Below are positions 43,297 to 51,535 of a DNA stretch of 64,000 nt, piece after piece. The notes under the pieces are model-generated. The model had not been told where the DNA came from and searched no databases. It was given only the letters and a program-made list of their open reading frames with translations. A program made the position numbers and the translations under genes. Origin of the DNA: Actinomyces sp. (lineage in GTDB: Bacteria; Actinomycetota; Actinomycetes; Actinomycetales; Actinomycetaceae); contig NZ_JAUMUL010000008.1 of assembly GCF_030530635.1 (NCBI RefSeq), forward strand, positions 1-64,000. Reading direction: 5' to 3'. The stretch's first letter is position 1. Each line of letters opens with the position of its first letter.

Positions 43297-44477
43297 GGTT
43301 CGGAGTCAACTACACCCCCCGCGTGGGCTGGTTCCACGCCTGGCTCGATCTGGATCCGGCGCTCGTCACCGATGACATGGCCGCCATCCGGGAGGTCGGG
43401 GCCGATCACGTGCGGATCTTCCCGTTGTGGCCGCTGCTGCAACCCAACCGCCGGCTCATCCGGCCGGCCGCCGTCGACGACGTTCTGCGCGTGGTCGATA
43501 TCGCGGGTCGCGCCGGCCTGACGGTAACCGTCGACGCATTGCAGGGGCACTTGTCCTCCTTCGACTTCCTGCCCGCCTGGGTCACCACCTGGCACCGCCG
43601 CAACCTCTTCACCGACGTCGACGTAGTATCGGCGCAGACCGAGCTGATCCGCACACTCGCCCGCGAACTCGCCTCACGCCCGCACGCCGATGGGCTCAGC
43701 CTGGGCAACGAGTTCATCCAGTTCGCCGCCCGCCGCCATCCACAGCGCTCCCCGCTGCAGGCCGAACAGGCCGGGCAGTGGTTGCGCGCCCTATTCGGTG
43801 CCGCACGGGAGGAATGGGCCACCGGGACCCTGACGCACTCCTTCGACGACGACCTGTGGTTCGACGATACCCACCCGTTCATACCCGCGCACGCCATGCT
43901 GGGAGACATGACAACCGTGCACGCGTGGATCTTCATGCAGGTCGGCCCGCGCTACGGGAGCGGGCATCCCGCCCTGCCGCTGTTCGCCCGCTACCTGGTC
44001 GAACTGGCGCGTGCCTGGGGCGGGCCCGAACGCGCCATCTGGCTGCAGGAGGTCGGGGCGCCGATCACCCACGTCCCGGCTGCGGCGGCACCCGCCTTCG
44101 TCACCGATACGATCGCGCATCTGACGGGGCTTGATGGCACACCCGCAGCACCGAACCTGGAGGCGATCACCTGGTGGTGCTCCCACGATGTCTCCCCCGA
44201 GCTGGCCGACTTCCCCGAGCTGGAGTACTCCCTCGGCCTCATCGACTCCACTGGAGCGGTCAAGCCGACCGGGCAGGCCTTCCGCGCGGCCGCCGACGCC
44301 GCCCGCGACTGTGCGGCGTCGGAGCCGGCGGCCGCGGGCGGATCGGCCGTTCCACGACTCACCTTGCCAACAGCCGAGCCCTCACTTCGTTCGCAGGCCG
44401 GGCCGCAGTCGGCGCTGTTCGATCAGTGGTGGCGTCTGGCCTTGGCGGGCCCCGCCCCCGAACTGGAGCTGCCATGA
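43293..44477 (+). CDS. GH5-family (GH5_18-like) beta-mannosidase
   Basis: 394-aa TIM-barrel hydrolase. MRFGVNYTPRVGWFHAWLDL, DHVRIFPLWPLLQPNR and LQGHLSSFDFLPAW are as I recall them for bifidobacterial GH5_18 enzymes that split Man-beta-1,4-GlcNAc. The acid/base Glu is in SLGNEFIQF (about residue 149) and the nucleophile Glu in IWLQEVGAP (about 253). Coupled to the GH38 gene by ATGA and followed by a sugar ABC transporter, so the pair could clear the trimannosyl core of host N-glycans. The family call is confident at GH5 clan level; the subfamily is from memory. Confidence 0.75.
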   Translation: MRFGVNYTPRVGWFHAWLDLDPALVTDDMAAIREVGADHVRIFPLWPLLQPNRRLIRPAAVDDVLRVVDIAGRAGLTVTVDALQGHLSSFDFLPAWVTTWHRRNLFTDVDVVSAQTELIRTLARELASRPHADGLSLGNEFIQFAARRHPQRSPLQAEQAGQWLRALFGAAREEWATGTLTHSFDDDLWFDDTHPFIPAHAMLGDMTTVHAWIFMQVGPRYGSGHPALPLFARYLVELARAWGGPERAIWLQEVGAPITHVPAAAAPAFVTDTIAHLTGLDGTPAAPNLEAITWWCSHDVSPELADFPELEYSLGLIDSTGAVKPTGQAFRAAADAARDCAASEPAAAGGSAVPRLTLPTAEPSLRSQAGPQSALFDQWWRLALAGPAPELELP

Positions 44478-44490
44478 GGTACTCAACCTC

Positions 44491-44508
44491 TACTAAACCG
44501 ATGTAGTA
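44491..44508. promoter_or_regulatory. Candidate LacI-family operator
   Basis: TACTAAACCGATGTAGTA: 18 bp symmetric about the central CG with 7 of 9 position pairs complementary, the usual LacI operator shape. It lies 52 nt upstream of the solute-binding-protein ATG and shares ACTAAACCG with the region upstream of the GH38 gene. Confidence 0.55.
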
Positions 44509-44559
44509 TCGGTGTTGTGGCACCCGCCCCACCACTTCAAAGACGAAGGGAAATACACC

Positions 44560-45852
44560 ATGAAGCTCAGCCGCCGCGGCCTACTCATGGGCGTGCCTGT
44601 GACGACGGCCGCAGTTCTGTCCGCCTGCACCGGTTCATCCGGCTCCAGCAACTCGGGTTCCGGCTCCGGGGCCGCTGCGGGCTCCGGGGAGCTGTCCGGC
44701 AAGATCACCTTCCAGACCTGGTCACTCAAGGACGACCGATTCACACCCTACTTCGAGGCCCTAATCAAGGCATTCCAGGATGACAACCCCGGAACCACCA
44801 TCAACTGGATCGATCAGCCCGGCGACGGCTACGAGGAGAAGATCCTCCAGCAGGCCAATTCCGGCGAGCTGCCCGACGTGATCAATCTGCCCGAGGGTTT
44901 CGCCTACAAACTGGCCCAGGCGTCCCAGGTACTCGATCTGAGGGCGGCGAATGCGGAGGTACTCAACACCTACGTGCAAGGAGGCCTGGATGCCTACACC
45001 TATGACGGCATCGACGGCACCTACGGCTATCCGTGGTACCTGGGCACGGACGTATGCTGGTGGAACACCGAAATGCTCACGCGCGCGGGACTGTCCGCAC
45101 AGGAGGCACCCACCGACCTCGACTCCTACATCGATTGGTGCACCAAGGCCGCCGAGAAGGGCATCTACCTGGCCTCCACAATGCCCGGCCTGATGGAGAT
45201 CCGGGACTACGGCGTCGATATCTTCGACGGCGAGCAGTTCACCTTCAACACCGACCGGGCCGCACAGGTCGTCGGCAAGTACTCCACGCTCTACCGTGCC
45301 GGCGCCATGCCCGCTGAGGTACTCAATGACGACTACTCGGGCAATGCGACCATGTACACCCAGGAGAAGGTCGGTTATACCACGGCCACGGGATCGTTCG
45401 TCACCCAGCTGACGAACGACGCCCCGAGCCTCCTGGACAAGACGGACTGCTCTGCACGCTTCACCACGCCGCCGCTGTACATTCAAGGGATCAGCGTCGC
45501 CGCGAACTCCGGGAATCCCGACCTGGCGCTCGCATTCGCCCAGTACGTGACGAACAATGACAACCAGGTCGAATTCGTGAAGATCGCACAGGGCTTCATG
45601 CCCGGAACCCTGGCGGGCAATGAGGATCCGGACTCCTTCACCGCAGAGGTCTCCAATCCGCTGATGAAGAAGGCGATCGAATTGGCGGCGGCCGCCATGC
45701 CCAGCGCCGAGGCGGTCAAGCCGGTTCAGTACACCGATGACATGAGCAGCTATACCCAGCAGCAGATCGCGCTTGCGCTGAAGGGAGACATCTCCCCCAA
45801 GGACGCCTTGGACGCCGCAGTCAAGTACTGCAACGAGAATCTCGGCGCTTGA
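44560..45852 (+). CDS. Sugar ABC transporter substrate-binding lipoprotein
   Basis: 430-aa extracellular solute-binding protein, family 1. RRGLLMGVPVTTAAVLSAC gives a twin-Arg-containing lipoprotein signal (lipobox LSAC), a Ser/Gly linker follows, then LSGKITFQTWSLKDDR, ELPDVINLPEGFAYKL and YGYPWYLGTDVCWWNTEML, typical of oligosaccharide binders. GAAGGG precedes ATG 44560. With two downstream permeases it forms a CUT1-type importer; no dedicated ATPase follows, so a shared MsiK-like ATPase encoded elsewhere is likely. Confidence 0.9.
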   Translation: MKLSRRGLLMGVPVTTAAVLSACTGSSGSSNSGSGSGAAAGSGELSGKITFQTWSLKDDRFTPYFEALIKAFQDDNPGTTINWIDQPGDGYEEKILQQANSGELPDVINLPEGFAYKLAQASQVLDLRAANAEVLNTYVQGGLDAYTYDGIDGTYGYPWYLGTDVCWWNTEMLTRAGLSAQEAPTDLDSYIDWCTKAAEKGIYLASTMPGLMEIRDYGVDIFDGEQFTFNTDRAAQVVGKYSTLYRAGAMPAEVLNDDYSGNATMYTQEKVGYTTATGSFVTQLTNDAPSLLDKTDCSARFTTPPLYIQGISVAANSGNPDLALAFAQYVTNNDNQVEFVKIAQGFMPGTLAGNEDPDSFTAEVSNPLMKKAIELAAAAMPSAEAVKPVQYTDDMSSYTQQQIALALKGDISPKDALDAAVKYCNENLGA

Positions 45853-45865
45853 CGGCGGTATTCGC

Positions 45866-46822
45866 ATGCGTATGCGTCATCGCCTCGCCCCCTACGTCCT
45901 GATCACGCCGGCAACGGTATGGGTCCTGGTATTCGCCCTGTGGCCCTTCGCGAACACAGTCATCCTGGCCTTCACCAATGCCAGGCCGCTACGGCCGGCC
46001 GAGTTCGCCGGCCTGGACAACTTTGCGCGAATTCTGGAGGACCCGCAGGTCGGCTACGCCCTGACCACCTGCTTCGTCTACGTGCTCGTATGCGTCCCGC
46101 TGCTGACGATCATTCCGCTGCTGTTGGCGCTGCTGATCGCCAAGCACATGCCTGGGATGTCATTCTTCCGTACGGTCTACTACTTCCCCGTCATCGCATC
46201 CGTCGTCGTCGTGGGCATCATCTGGTCGTGGATGTTCGACTCACGCGGGGTGATCAACCAGGCGCTCGAATTCCTCGGCGGAACAGGGATCGACTTCCTG
46301 ACCAACCGCTGGTGGATTCTCGTATCCTCCATACTGCTGACCACTTGGAAGGGGCTTGGGTACTACATGGTGGTCTACCTGGCGGCCCTGGGGAGCGTGG
46401 GTCGCGAGCTGCACGAGGCCGCCGCCCTGGACGGAGCCGGTGCCATACGCCGCTTCTGGTCCATAACGGTCCCCGGCGTACGCGGCGCCATGCTCCTCGT
46501 CTCCGCCCTGATCGCCACCTCGGCCATGCGGATCTTCTCCGAGATCTATATCCTCACCAATGGCTCCGGAGGCCCCGGTGGGCAGGCGATGAGCCTGGTG
46601 ATGCTCATCCAACGCAAGGGCGCGGGGCTAGACGGGCAGCTCGGCTATGCCTCGGCGCTATCAGTGATGCTCTTCCTGCTCACTACCGGACCGCTGCTGC
46701 TCACCGCTCTTGTCAACAACGGCACCGACATCTCCACCATGCGAAAGGCATTGCGCAGACGCCGGGCTCACCGACCCGCGCTTCGCGCGAATGCCGGCCG
46801 GACTACGGAGAATTCGCGATGA
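45866..46822 (+). CDS. Sugar ABC transporter permease (MalF-type)
   Basis: 318-aa CUT1 permease with six hydrophobic segments, beginning YVLITPATVWVLVFALWPFA. The EAA loop LHEAAALDGAGAIRRFWSIT that docks the ATPase is intact. It starts 13 nt after the binding-protein stop and overlaps the next permease by 4 nt. The C-terminus is basic and slightly long. Confidence 0.9.
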   Translation: MRMRHRLAPYVLITPATVWVLVFALWPFANTVILAFTNARPLRPAEFAGLDNFARILEDPQVGYALTTCFVYVLVCVPLLTIIPLLLALLIAKHMPGMSFFRTVYYFPVIASVVVVGIIWSWMFDSRGVINQALEFLGGTGIDFLTNRWWILVSSILLTTWKGLGYYMVVYLAALGSVGRELHEAAALDGAGAIRRFWSITVPGVRGAMLLVSALIATSAMRIFSEIYILTNGSGGPGGQAMSLVMLIQRKGAGLDGQLGYASALSVMLFLLTTGPLLLTALVNNGTDISTMRKALRRRRAHRPALRANAGRTTENSR

Positions 46823-47745
46823 GTGCCACCGTAGCCGGGCGGACGGGGGCGTCCAGCCGGACTTCGGCCAAGCCCTACCGGGATCGCTTCTGGCGGCGCC
46901 GAGGCGAGTCGGACTTCCTTAAGCCCACCGCGGCCGGCGCCGTCGTACGGTACCTGCTGCTCAGCCTCATGGCGCTCATCGCCGTCTTCCCCTTTCTGTG
47001 GCAGCTGTCCACCTCACTCAAGGGCGCCTCCGAGAACATCTATGCCTTCCCGCCGCAGCTGCTCCCGGAGCAGCCGACATTGGAACACTACGCGACGGTC
47101 TCACGCACCATACCGATCCTGAAGTACGCCTGGCACTCACTGGCAGTGGGCGTGGCCACTGTGGTCAGCCAGGTCTGTTTCTGCACCTGCGCCGGCTATG
47201 CCGTGGGGGTCTTGAAGTTCCGAGGGAAGTACATATTCCTGGCGATGTTCCTATCGACCCTGCTGCTCCCGGGCGAGGTGACACTGACCAGCCAGTACCT
47301 GACCGTCAGATCACTCGGCTTCGCCAACTCGCTGGTCGGCGTGTTTCTGCCCGGGGCCATCGGCGCCGTCAACGTCCTCCTGATCACAACGGCATGCGCC
47401 ATGATTCCCAAGGACATCCTTGAGGCCGCCGAGATCGACGGGGCATCCACCTGGCAGCGCATACGCCACGTCGTCTGGCCGAACATCCGCGGCATGGTCA
47501 GCGTGGTCGCACTGTTCTCATTCATCGGCGCCTGGGACGACTTCCTGTGGCCCCTCGTGGTCCTGTCCGATCCCGAGAAATACACGCTCACCGTGGGCAT
47601 GCAGTACCTGCAGTCGAACTTCGGCTCCAACCCACGTGTGGTAGCCGCCGGAACGATCATCGCACTGGTTCCCATCATCATCCTGTTCGCTCTGGCGCAG
47701 AAGCAGTTCTTCAAGGGAGTTCAGGAGGGCGGAGTCAAGGGCTGA
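46819..47745 (+). CDS. Sugar ABC transporter permease (MalG-type)
   Basis: 308-aa CUT1 permease. A roughly 40-residue polar N-terminus precedes VRYLLLSLMALIAVFPFLW; the EAA loop is LEAAEIDGASTWQRIRHVVW and the C-terminus ends in KQFFKGVQEGGVKG, the usual MalG ending. The ATGA overlap with the upstream permease sets the start, although this frame is open, without meaning, back to 45919. It ends the operon; a 23-bp repeat unit follows 47 nt later. Confidence 0.9.
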   Translation: MSATVAGRTGASSRTSAKPYRDRFWRRRGESDFLKPTAAGAVVRYLLLSLMALIAVFPFLWQLSTSLKGASENIYAFPPQLLPEQPTLEHYATVSRTIPILKYAWHSLAVGVATVVSQVCFCTCAGYAVGVLKFRGKYIFLAMFLSTLLLPGEVTLTSQYLTVRSLGFANSLVGVFLPGAIGAVNVLLITTACAMIPKDILEAAEIDGASTWQRIRHVVWPNIRGMVSVVALFSFIGAWDDFLWPLVVLSDPEKYTLTVGMQYLQSNFGSNPRVVAAGTIIALVPIIILFALAQKQFFKGVQEGGVKG

Positions 47746-47792
47746 GAGGCACCCCGCGCCGCCGCGGTCGTTCCCCGGTCACGCGCCCCTCG

Positions 47793-47815
47793 CCGAGACC
47801 GGCACTAAATGGGAC
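47793..47815 (+). repeat. 23-bp 3'-flanking repeat, single unit
   Basis: CCGAGACCGGCACTAAAT begins 47 nt after the permease stop in the gene's orientation. The stretch GCCGAGACCGGCACTAA recurs in inverse orientation 3' of topA (about 63005-63022). Confidence 0.5.
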
Positions 47816-48080
47816 TCTTCGTGTTTGGGGGTGTGGCTGGTGGTGCGTCCTGCTCGACCTGAGGACTGCCTCTCGCACCCGAATGCGTCATCCCGCGTCC
47901 GAAGGCGACCTTCCGTACTTGACAACGTCCTCCTGTGCTCGCGGGCGGTCTGCGCGCCGCTGTTCTGGTCCGTGGGACCACGCCCTCATTAGACGTGAAG
48001 TGCTGGTTTACGACCTTGGGGTGTGGTTTACGACCCCGGGGTGGTCGTGAATCACACCCCGGGGTCGTGAATCGTACCCT
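47805..48080. repeat. Dispersed intergenic repeat with nested cruciform (copy 2)
   Basis: Counterpart of 29566-29825. It opens with CTCTTCGTGTTTGGGGGTGT (47815-47834), identical to 36912-36931 on the other side of the island, and ends in the double-stem core (47995-48075) with outer arms ACGACCTTGGGGTGTG / CACACCCCGGGGTCGT. The minus strand starting at 47805 encodes the tail ATPPNTKSPI-stop, which resembles a degraded transposase end. Confidence 0.6.
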
Positions 48081-48109
48081 AACTATCAGATCACAGAGAA
48101 CGGTAACCA

Positions 48110-48232
48110 TCCCCCAAGTCCAAGCACCATCTCCCAGGACGCCGGCAAGCAGACCACCACCAACCAACCCCAACCAGCAACAACCGACACCAGACAAAAC
48201 ACCCTCCACAAAACCCGGGACCTGACACCCCA
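48110..48232 (+). mobile_element. Remnant of a transposase 3' end and element terminus
   Basis: About 110 bp, roughly 75 percent identical in inverse orientation to 62330-62432. Both copies encode a Pro-rich C-terminus, here SRPPPTNPNQQQ then PTPDKTPSTKPGT, with the stop TGA inside the terminal TGACA. A coding tail ending in the terminus is typical of insertion sequences. No upstream transposase remains. Confidence 0.55.
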
Positions 48233-48242
48233 ATAAACAACC

Positions 48243-48265
48243 CTCCTGACTTCTATCGACCTCGG
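48243..48265 (-). repeat. 23-bp 3'-flanking repeat unit overlapping the tmk stop
   Basis: On the minus strand CCGAGGTCGATAGAAGTCAGG. Here the unit supplies the last tmk codons (CGA GGT CGA TAG), so it either pre-dates or rewrote the tmk C-terminus. Confidence 0.45.
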
Positions 48266-49065
48266 CGACGGGAGACTGCGGCGCGGAAGGCCTCCAGCGG
48301 GGTGCGGGAGCCGGGCTCATGCTCGCGCTCGGTGTCCGCATCACCATCCGATCCGCCCCGCACCAGGTGCAGGCCCGCGCCGCGCTCGGCAATGAGATAC
48401 TCAACGAGTCGAATGACATGCGAGAACACCACATCCACCGGCTGATCGGCGTCTACAACCTTGATGCGTTCAGGTTCCTGACGGGCCAGAACGCGGAACT
48501 GATCCCGCAGCGCGGCGTGAAAGGCGCCGGGCTCGCGCTCCAGGCGGTCCCGCCGCCCACGGGCATCGGTACGCCGGCCGGTTACAGCGGTATCGGCGTA
48601 GAGCAGAATGGTCAGGTCGGGCAGTAGGCCGTCGGCGGCCCACAGGGACAAGTCGCGCACCTCCCGTGTCCCCAGCGCGCGGGCGGCGCCCTGGTAGGCG
48701 ATCGAGGAGTCCAGGAAGCGATCGGTCAGCACCACCTGGCCACGGGCGAGCGCCGGGCGCACAACGGTGGCGACGTGGTGGGCGCGGTCGGCGGCGTACA
48801 GCAGGGCCTCGGCGCGCGGGCTCACCTGCCCGCCGTGCAGCAGCAACTCGCGGATCTTGGCGCCGAGCTCGGTGCCGCCAGGTTCACGCGTACGCAGGTA
48901 ATCAAGACGGGCCGCCACCAACAGCGTGCTCAACAGCTCGATCTGGGTGGTCTTACCGACGCCGTCTCCGCCCTCGAAGGAGATGAACAGGCCGGGCCCG
49001 GGCGACAGCGCCGCCTCTCTCGGCTGTAGGACGCTTGCTGCGGGAGCGGAGGCGGACGACTTCAC
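48253..49065 (-). CDS. tmk: Thymidylate kinase
   Basis: 270-aa dTMP kinase. P-loop FISFEGGDGVGKTTQ (about residues 27-41), DR-type motif LTDRFLDSSIAYQGAARALG and the lid region GRRTDARGRRDRLERE are intact; VDADQPVDVVFSHVI ends the fold. A roughly 45-residue charged tail (REHEPGSRTPLE) and a roughly 25-residue N-terminal extension exceed the usual length. GTG 49065 has no Shine-Dalgarno but TACGCT lies 6 nt upstream, suggesting leaderless translation. Separated from holB by the 37-47.7 kb island and from topA by about 14 kb. Confidence 0.92.
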   Translation of the reverse strand: MKSSASAPAASVLQPREAALSPGPGLFISFEGGDGVGKTTQIELLSTLLVAARLDYLRTREPGGTELGAKIRELLLHGGQVSPRAEALLYAADRAHHVATVVRPALARGQVVLTDRFLDSSIAYQGAARALGTREVRDLSLWAADGLLPDLTILLYADTAVTGRRTDARGRRDRLEREPGAFHAALRDQFRVLARQEPERIKVVDADQPVDVVFSHVIRLVEYLIAERGAGLHLVRGGSDGDADTEREHEPGSRTPLEAFRAAVSRRRGR

Positions 49066-49128
49066 GGCGTCAGCGTAGCCGGAGGAAGATAGCGCGGCGG
49101 GGCGTCGCCCCGTTCACCGCCCCGCTCC

Positions 49129-49251
49129 TGTCACAGAATGCAGCACTTTCCAAGTCCCGTCCGTCTTCCGGGGCTGACAAGTCGCATGAATCCGCGAGGG
49201 CAGCCAGAAGGCGCAGCAGCGGCACGAGTGAAAGTGCTGCATTCCATGACA
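49129..49251. mobile_element. 123-bp inverted-repeat element (MITE-like)
   Basis: Terminal 22-bp inverted repeats (49129-49150 and 49230-49251, 20 of 22 positions matching) share TGTCA and the core GAATGCAGCACTTTC. The 79 bp between have no ORF. Ends of the form TGTCA and the small size fit a non-autonomous mini-transposon sitting between tmk and the OmpA-like gene. Confidence 0.5.
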
Positions 49252-49274
49252 CCAGTGGACACATCAGGCCGCCA

Positions 49275-50501
49275 TCAGAAGGCCGGTATGAAGATCTCCA
49301 CGCGGCGGTTGAGCTGACGCCCGGCCGGGTTGTCCGAGCCGTCGTCGTTCTCATTGGAGGCCACCGGTCGGGTCTCCCCGTAACCGGCGGCCTCCATCGA
49401 GGCTGTCACGCCCTTGTTGGCCAGCGCGTCAACAACCGCCTGGGCGCGATTCTCGGAGAGGGTCTGGTTGAAGCCGTGGTCTGAGATGGAGTCGGTGTGC
49501 CCATGGACCTGCAGGGACGGGGCGCCTGCCTTGATGAGCACATCGGCCAGACTCCCGAGTGTCTGGGAGGCGTCATCACGTATCTCGTAGGAACCGAAAT
49601 CGAACAGGACGCCGTCCTCAAGGGTGATAAGAGTCCCGCAGGCCTCGACCGGTCGGATGGCGTCGATAGCCGGGAAGGAGCCGACCTTACCCACCGGCGG
49701 CAGCGGATCAGCGGCCACGGTGACTGTGCCCGAGACTCCGGAGACCGTGGCGGTCCCATCGCCTTGGTTGGTGATCGTCAGCGACGAGTCCGAGTAGGTA
49801 CCCGATCCGTCACCATCATTGCTGATCGTCACCGACGAGTCCGAGTAGGTACCCGCCCCCGTTCCATCGACGGTCACCGTAGTAGTCGGGCTGGAGTACG
49901 TACCGGCCCCATTGCCATCAGTAGACATAGTCACCGACGAGTCCGAGTAAGTGCCGGATCCGTCACCATTATTGGTGATCGTCACCGACGGATCCGAGTA
50001 GGTGCCCGCCCCGTCGCCATCATTGGTGATCGTCACCGATGAGTCCGAGTAGGACATCGCCCCGTTACCGTCAAGCACCGTGGTGCCTGAGCCAGTGGCC
50101 AGGACTCCCGGCTCGTCGCAGCGGGCGGGAGTCACTTTCACCCCGGGCACGGAGGTGATGTCCTTGGTGAGATCCGGAGTGAAGGCACCAGTGGACTGCG
50201 TAAGTAGACTGAGGTCAGGCAAGGTGAATACCGGGATCGGAGGAATCTCACCGACCTGGTATCCGGGCACCGCCAGACTGGAGTCCGCCGAGCCGGTCAA
50301 TCCCGTCGGGGTGGCCGAGACGCTCGCAGGTGCGCCGGGTGCTGCCGCAGCCGGCGATGAGGCCGGATTCTCGGTGCCGGTGGATCTGGAGGCGCCACCG
50401 GCGCAGGAACTCAGAGCCAGGGCGAGGGCCGCTGCTGCCGCACATGCCGCGGATGCGCGGGAGGGTTTGTGGAAATGACGGGAAGTGAGCTGAGTTCGCA
50501 C
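49275..50501 (-). CDS. OmpA-domain lipoprotein with 17-residue tandem repeats
   Basis: 408-aa exported protein: signal peptide with lipobox LSSC, a Pro/Ser/Ala linker, a Cys-containing region (TPARCDEPG), six 17-residue repeats of the pattern YSDSSVTITNDGDGSGT, then a C-terminal OmpA domain (GVLFDFGSYEIRDDA; LQVHGHTDSISDHGFN; LSENRAQAVVDAL; GRQLNRRVEIFI). OmpA domains bind the diaminopimelate or equivalent of peptidoglycan, so it likely links the membrane to the wall. GTG 50501 has AAGGA 8 nt upstream. Last gene of a four-gene envelope-sensing operon. Confidence 0.82.
   Translation of the reverse strand: MRTQLTSRHFHKPSRASAACAAAAALALALSSCAGGASRSTGTENPASSPAAAAPGAPASVSATPTGLTGSADSSLAVPGYQVGEIPPIPVFTLPDLSLLTQSTGAFTPDLTKDITSVPGVKVTPARCDEPGVLATGSGTTVLDGNGAMSYSDSSVTITNDGDGAGTYSDPSVTITNNGDGSGTYSDSSVTMSTDGNGAGTYSSPTTTVTVDGTGAGTYSDSSVTISNDGDGSGTYSDSSLTITNQGDGTATVSGVSGTVTVAADPLPPVGKVGSFPAIDAIRPVEACGTLITLEDGVLFDFGSYEIRDDASQTLGSLADVLIKAGAPSLQVHGHTDSISDHGFNQTLSENRAQAVVDALANKGVTASMEAAGYGETRPVASNENDDGSDNPAGRQLNRRVEIFIPAF
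49747..50053 (-). repeat. Six 51-bp tandem coding repeats in the OmpA-like gene
   Basis: GAGTCCGAGTA-type blocks recur every 51 bp on the plus strand (near 49786, 49836, 49888, 49939, 49990, 50042). Each codes for one YSDSS...GDGxGT unit; the fourth unit is the most diverged. Being a multiple of three, copy-number change would keep the reading frame. Confidence 0.8.
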
Positions 50502-50566
50502 GGCACGGTTCCTTGTCTGTCGTTATCTGCCAATGGCCGGGTCGGATGTTCGGAGGATTGTTGCTG

Positions 50567-51535
50567 TCAGGTGTGCGGAGGCGAGCCGGGGGTCGGTGCA
50601 CGGGCGGGATGCGCGGCGCGTGGCGGACCGGTGATCGGTAGCGTCAGCCAGACGCGGGTGCCCACGCCCTCACGGGAGGTCATGCGAACATGCCCGCCGT
50701 GCCGGGCGATGATGGTCCGCACCAGGGCAAGTCCCAGGCCGGAACCGGGCAGAACACGCGCATTGGCGGCGCGCTCCAACTCGTTGAATACGCGGTTCAG
50801 ATCCGCCTCGGGCACGCCAATACCGGTGTCGGCCACCTCAATGGTGATCGCGCCGGTATCCTCCCGACCACGCACCTCCACGGCGCCGCCGCCCGGGGTG
50901 TACTTGGCCGCGTTGGAGATGACGTTGTAAACAGCCGAGTAGAGCAGGTCACCGTCACCGCGCACATGCGGCAGCGGCCAGGGCGCTGCAGGCAGGTCCA
51001 GGCGTACTCGCACAGCCGCACCGCGTCCGGCCGCCTCCTCAATGACGGCGGAGACCGCGTCCTGGACCGTCTCGGCCAGGTCGACCTCCTCCAGGGCGAG
51101 CGGGGCGGTCTCCAGTTCGGAGAGCTTGCGCAGGTCGGTGAGCAGACGGCTCATCCGCCGGGACTGGGCGTCGACCACTTCCAGGTCGGCGGCCACGGCC
51201 GGGGCGGCGCTGCGAGAGGCGTCCGCCACGGCGGCACGCACCGCCGTCAGCGGGTTCTTCAGTTCATGGTCCAGGCGCTGCAGGAATTGACGGTGGCGGG
51301 CACGCGCCTCCTCCTGGACGGCCACGCGCAGACGCTGCTCGGCGACCCGCCGCCGCCTCTGGGCGATTGCCGCCAACAACGCGACCGTCAATGGCACGGC
51401 GGAGACCATGCCCACGGTCACGGGCACGGGAGCCGACAGTGAGATGGTCAGCTCCCTCCACAGCAGGTGGGCCAGCACCGTGAGCGCTGCGGCCACGACG
51501 ACGCCGCCCGCCCAGCCCAGCCAGAAGCCCCTCAT
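50567..51535 (-). CDS. Sensor histidine kinase
   Basis: 322-aa kinase: two membrane segments (WLGWAGGVVVAAALTVLAHL and VGMVSAVPLTVALLAAIAQ) with a very short extracellular loop, H-box RLDHELKNPLTAV, N-box SAVYNVISNAAKYTPGG, G-boxes ADTGIGVPE and PGSGLGLALVRTII. The short loop suggests sensing within or at the membrane, perhaps through partner lipoproteins. Its start overlaps the regulator stop (ATGA). Confidence 0.9.
   Translation of the reverse strand: MRGFWLGWAGGVVVAAALTVLAHLLWRELTISLSAPVPVTVGMVSAVPLTVALLAAIAQRRRRVAEQRLRVAVQEEARARHRQFLQRLDHELKNPLTAVRAAVADASRSAAPAVAADLEVVDAQSRRMSRLLTDLRKLSELETAPLALEEVDLAETVQDAVSAVIEEAAGRGAAVRVRLDLPAAPWPLPHVRGDGDLLYSAVYNVISNAAKYTPGGGAVEVRGREDTGAITIEVADTGIGVPEADLNRVFNELERAANARVLPGSGLGLALVRTIIARHGGHVRMTSREGVGTRVWLTLPITGPPRAAHPARAPTPGSPPHT

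Noticed and set aside
45919..46818. Long open frame through the first sugar permease, giving an apparent 608-aa protein
   Set aside because: It is the out-of-frame shadow of the MalF-type permease; real coding in this frame starts at the ATGA overlap at 46819.
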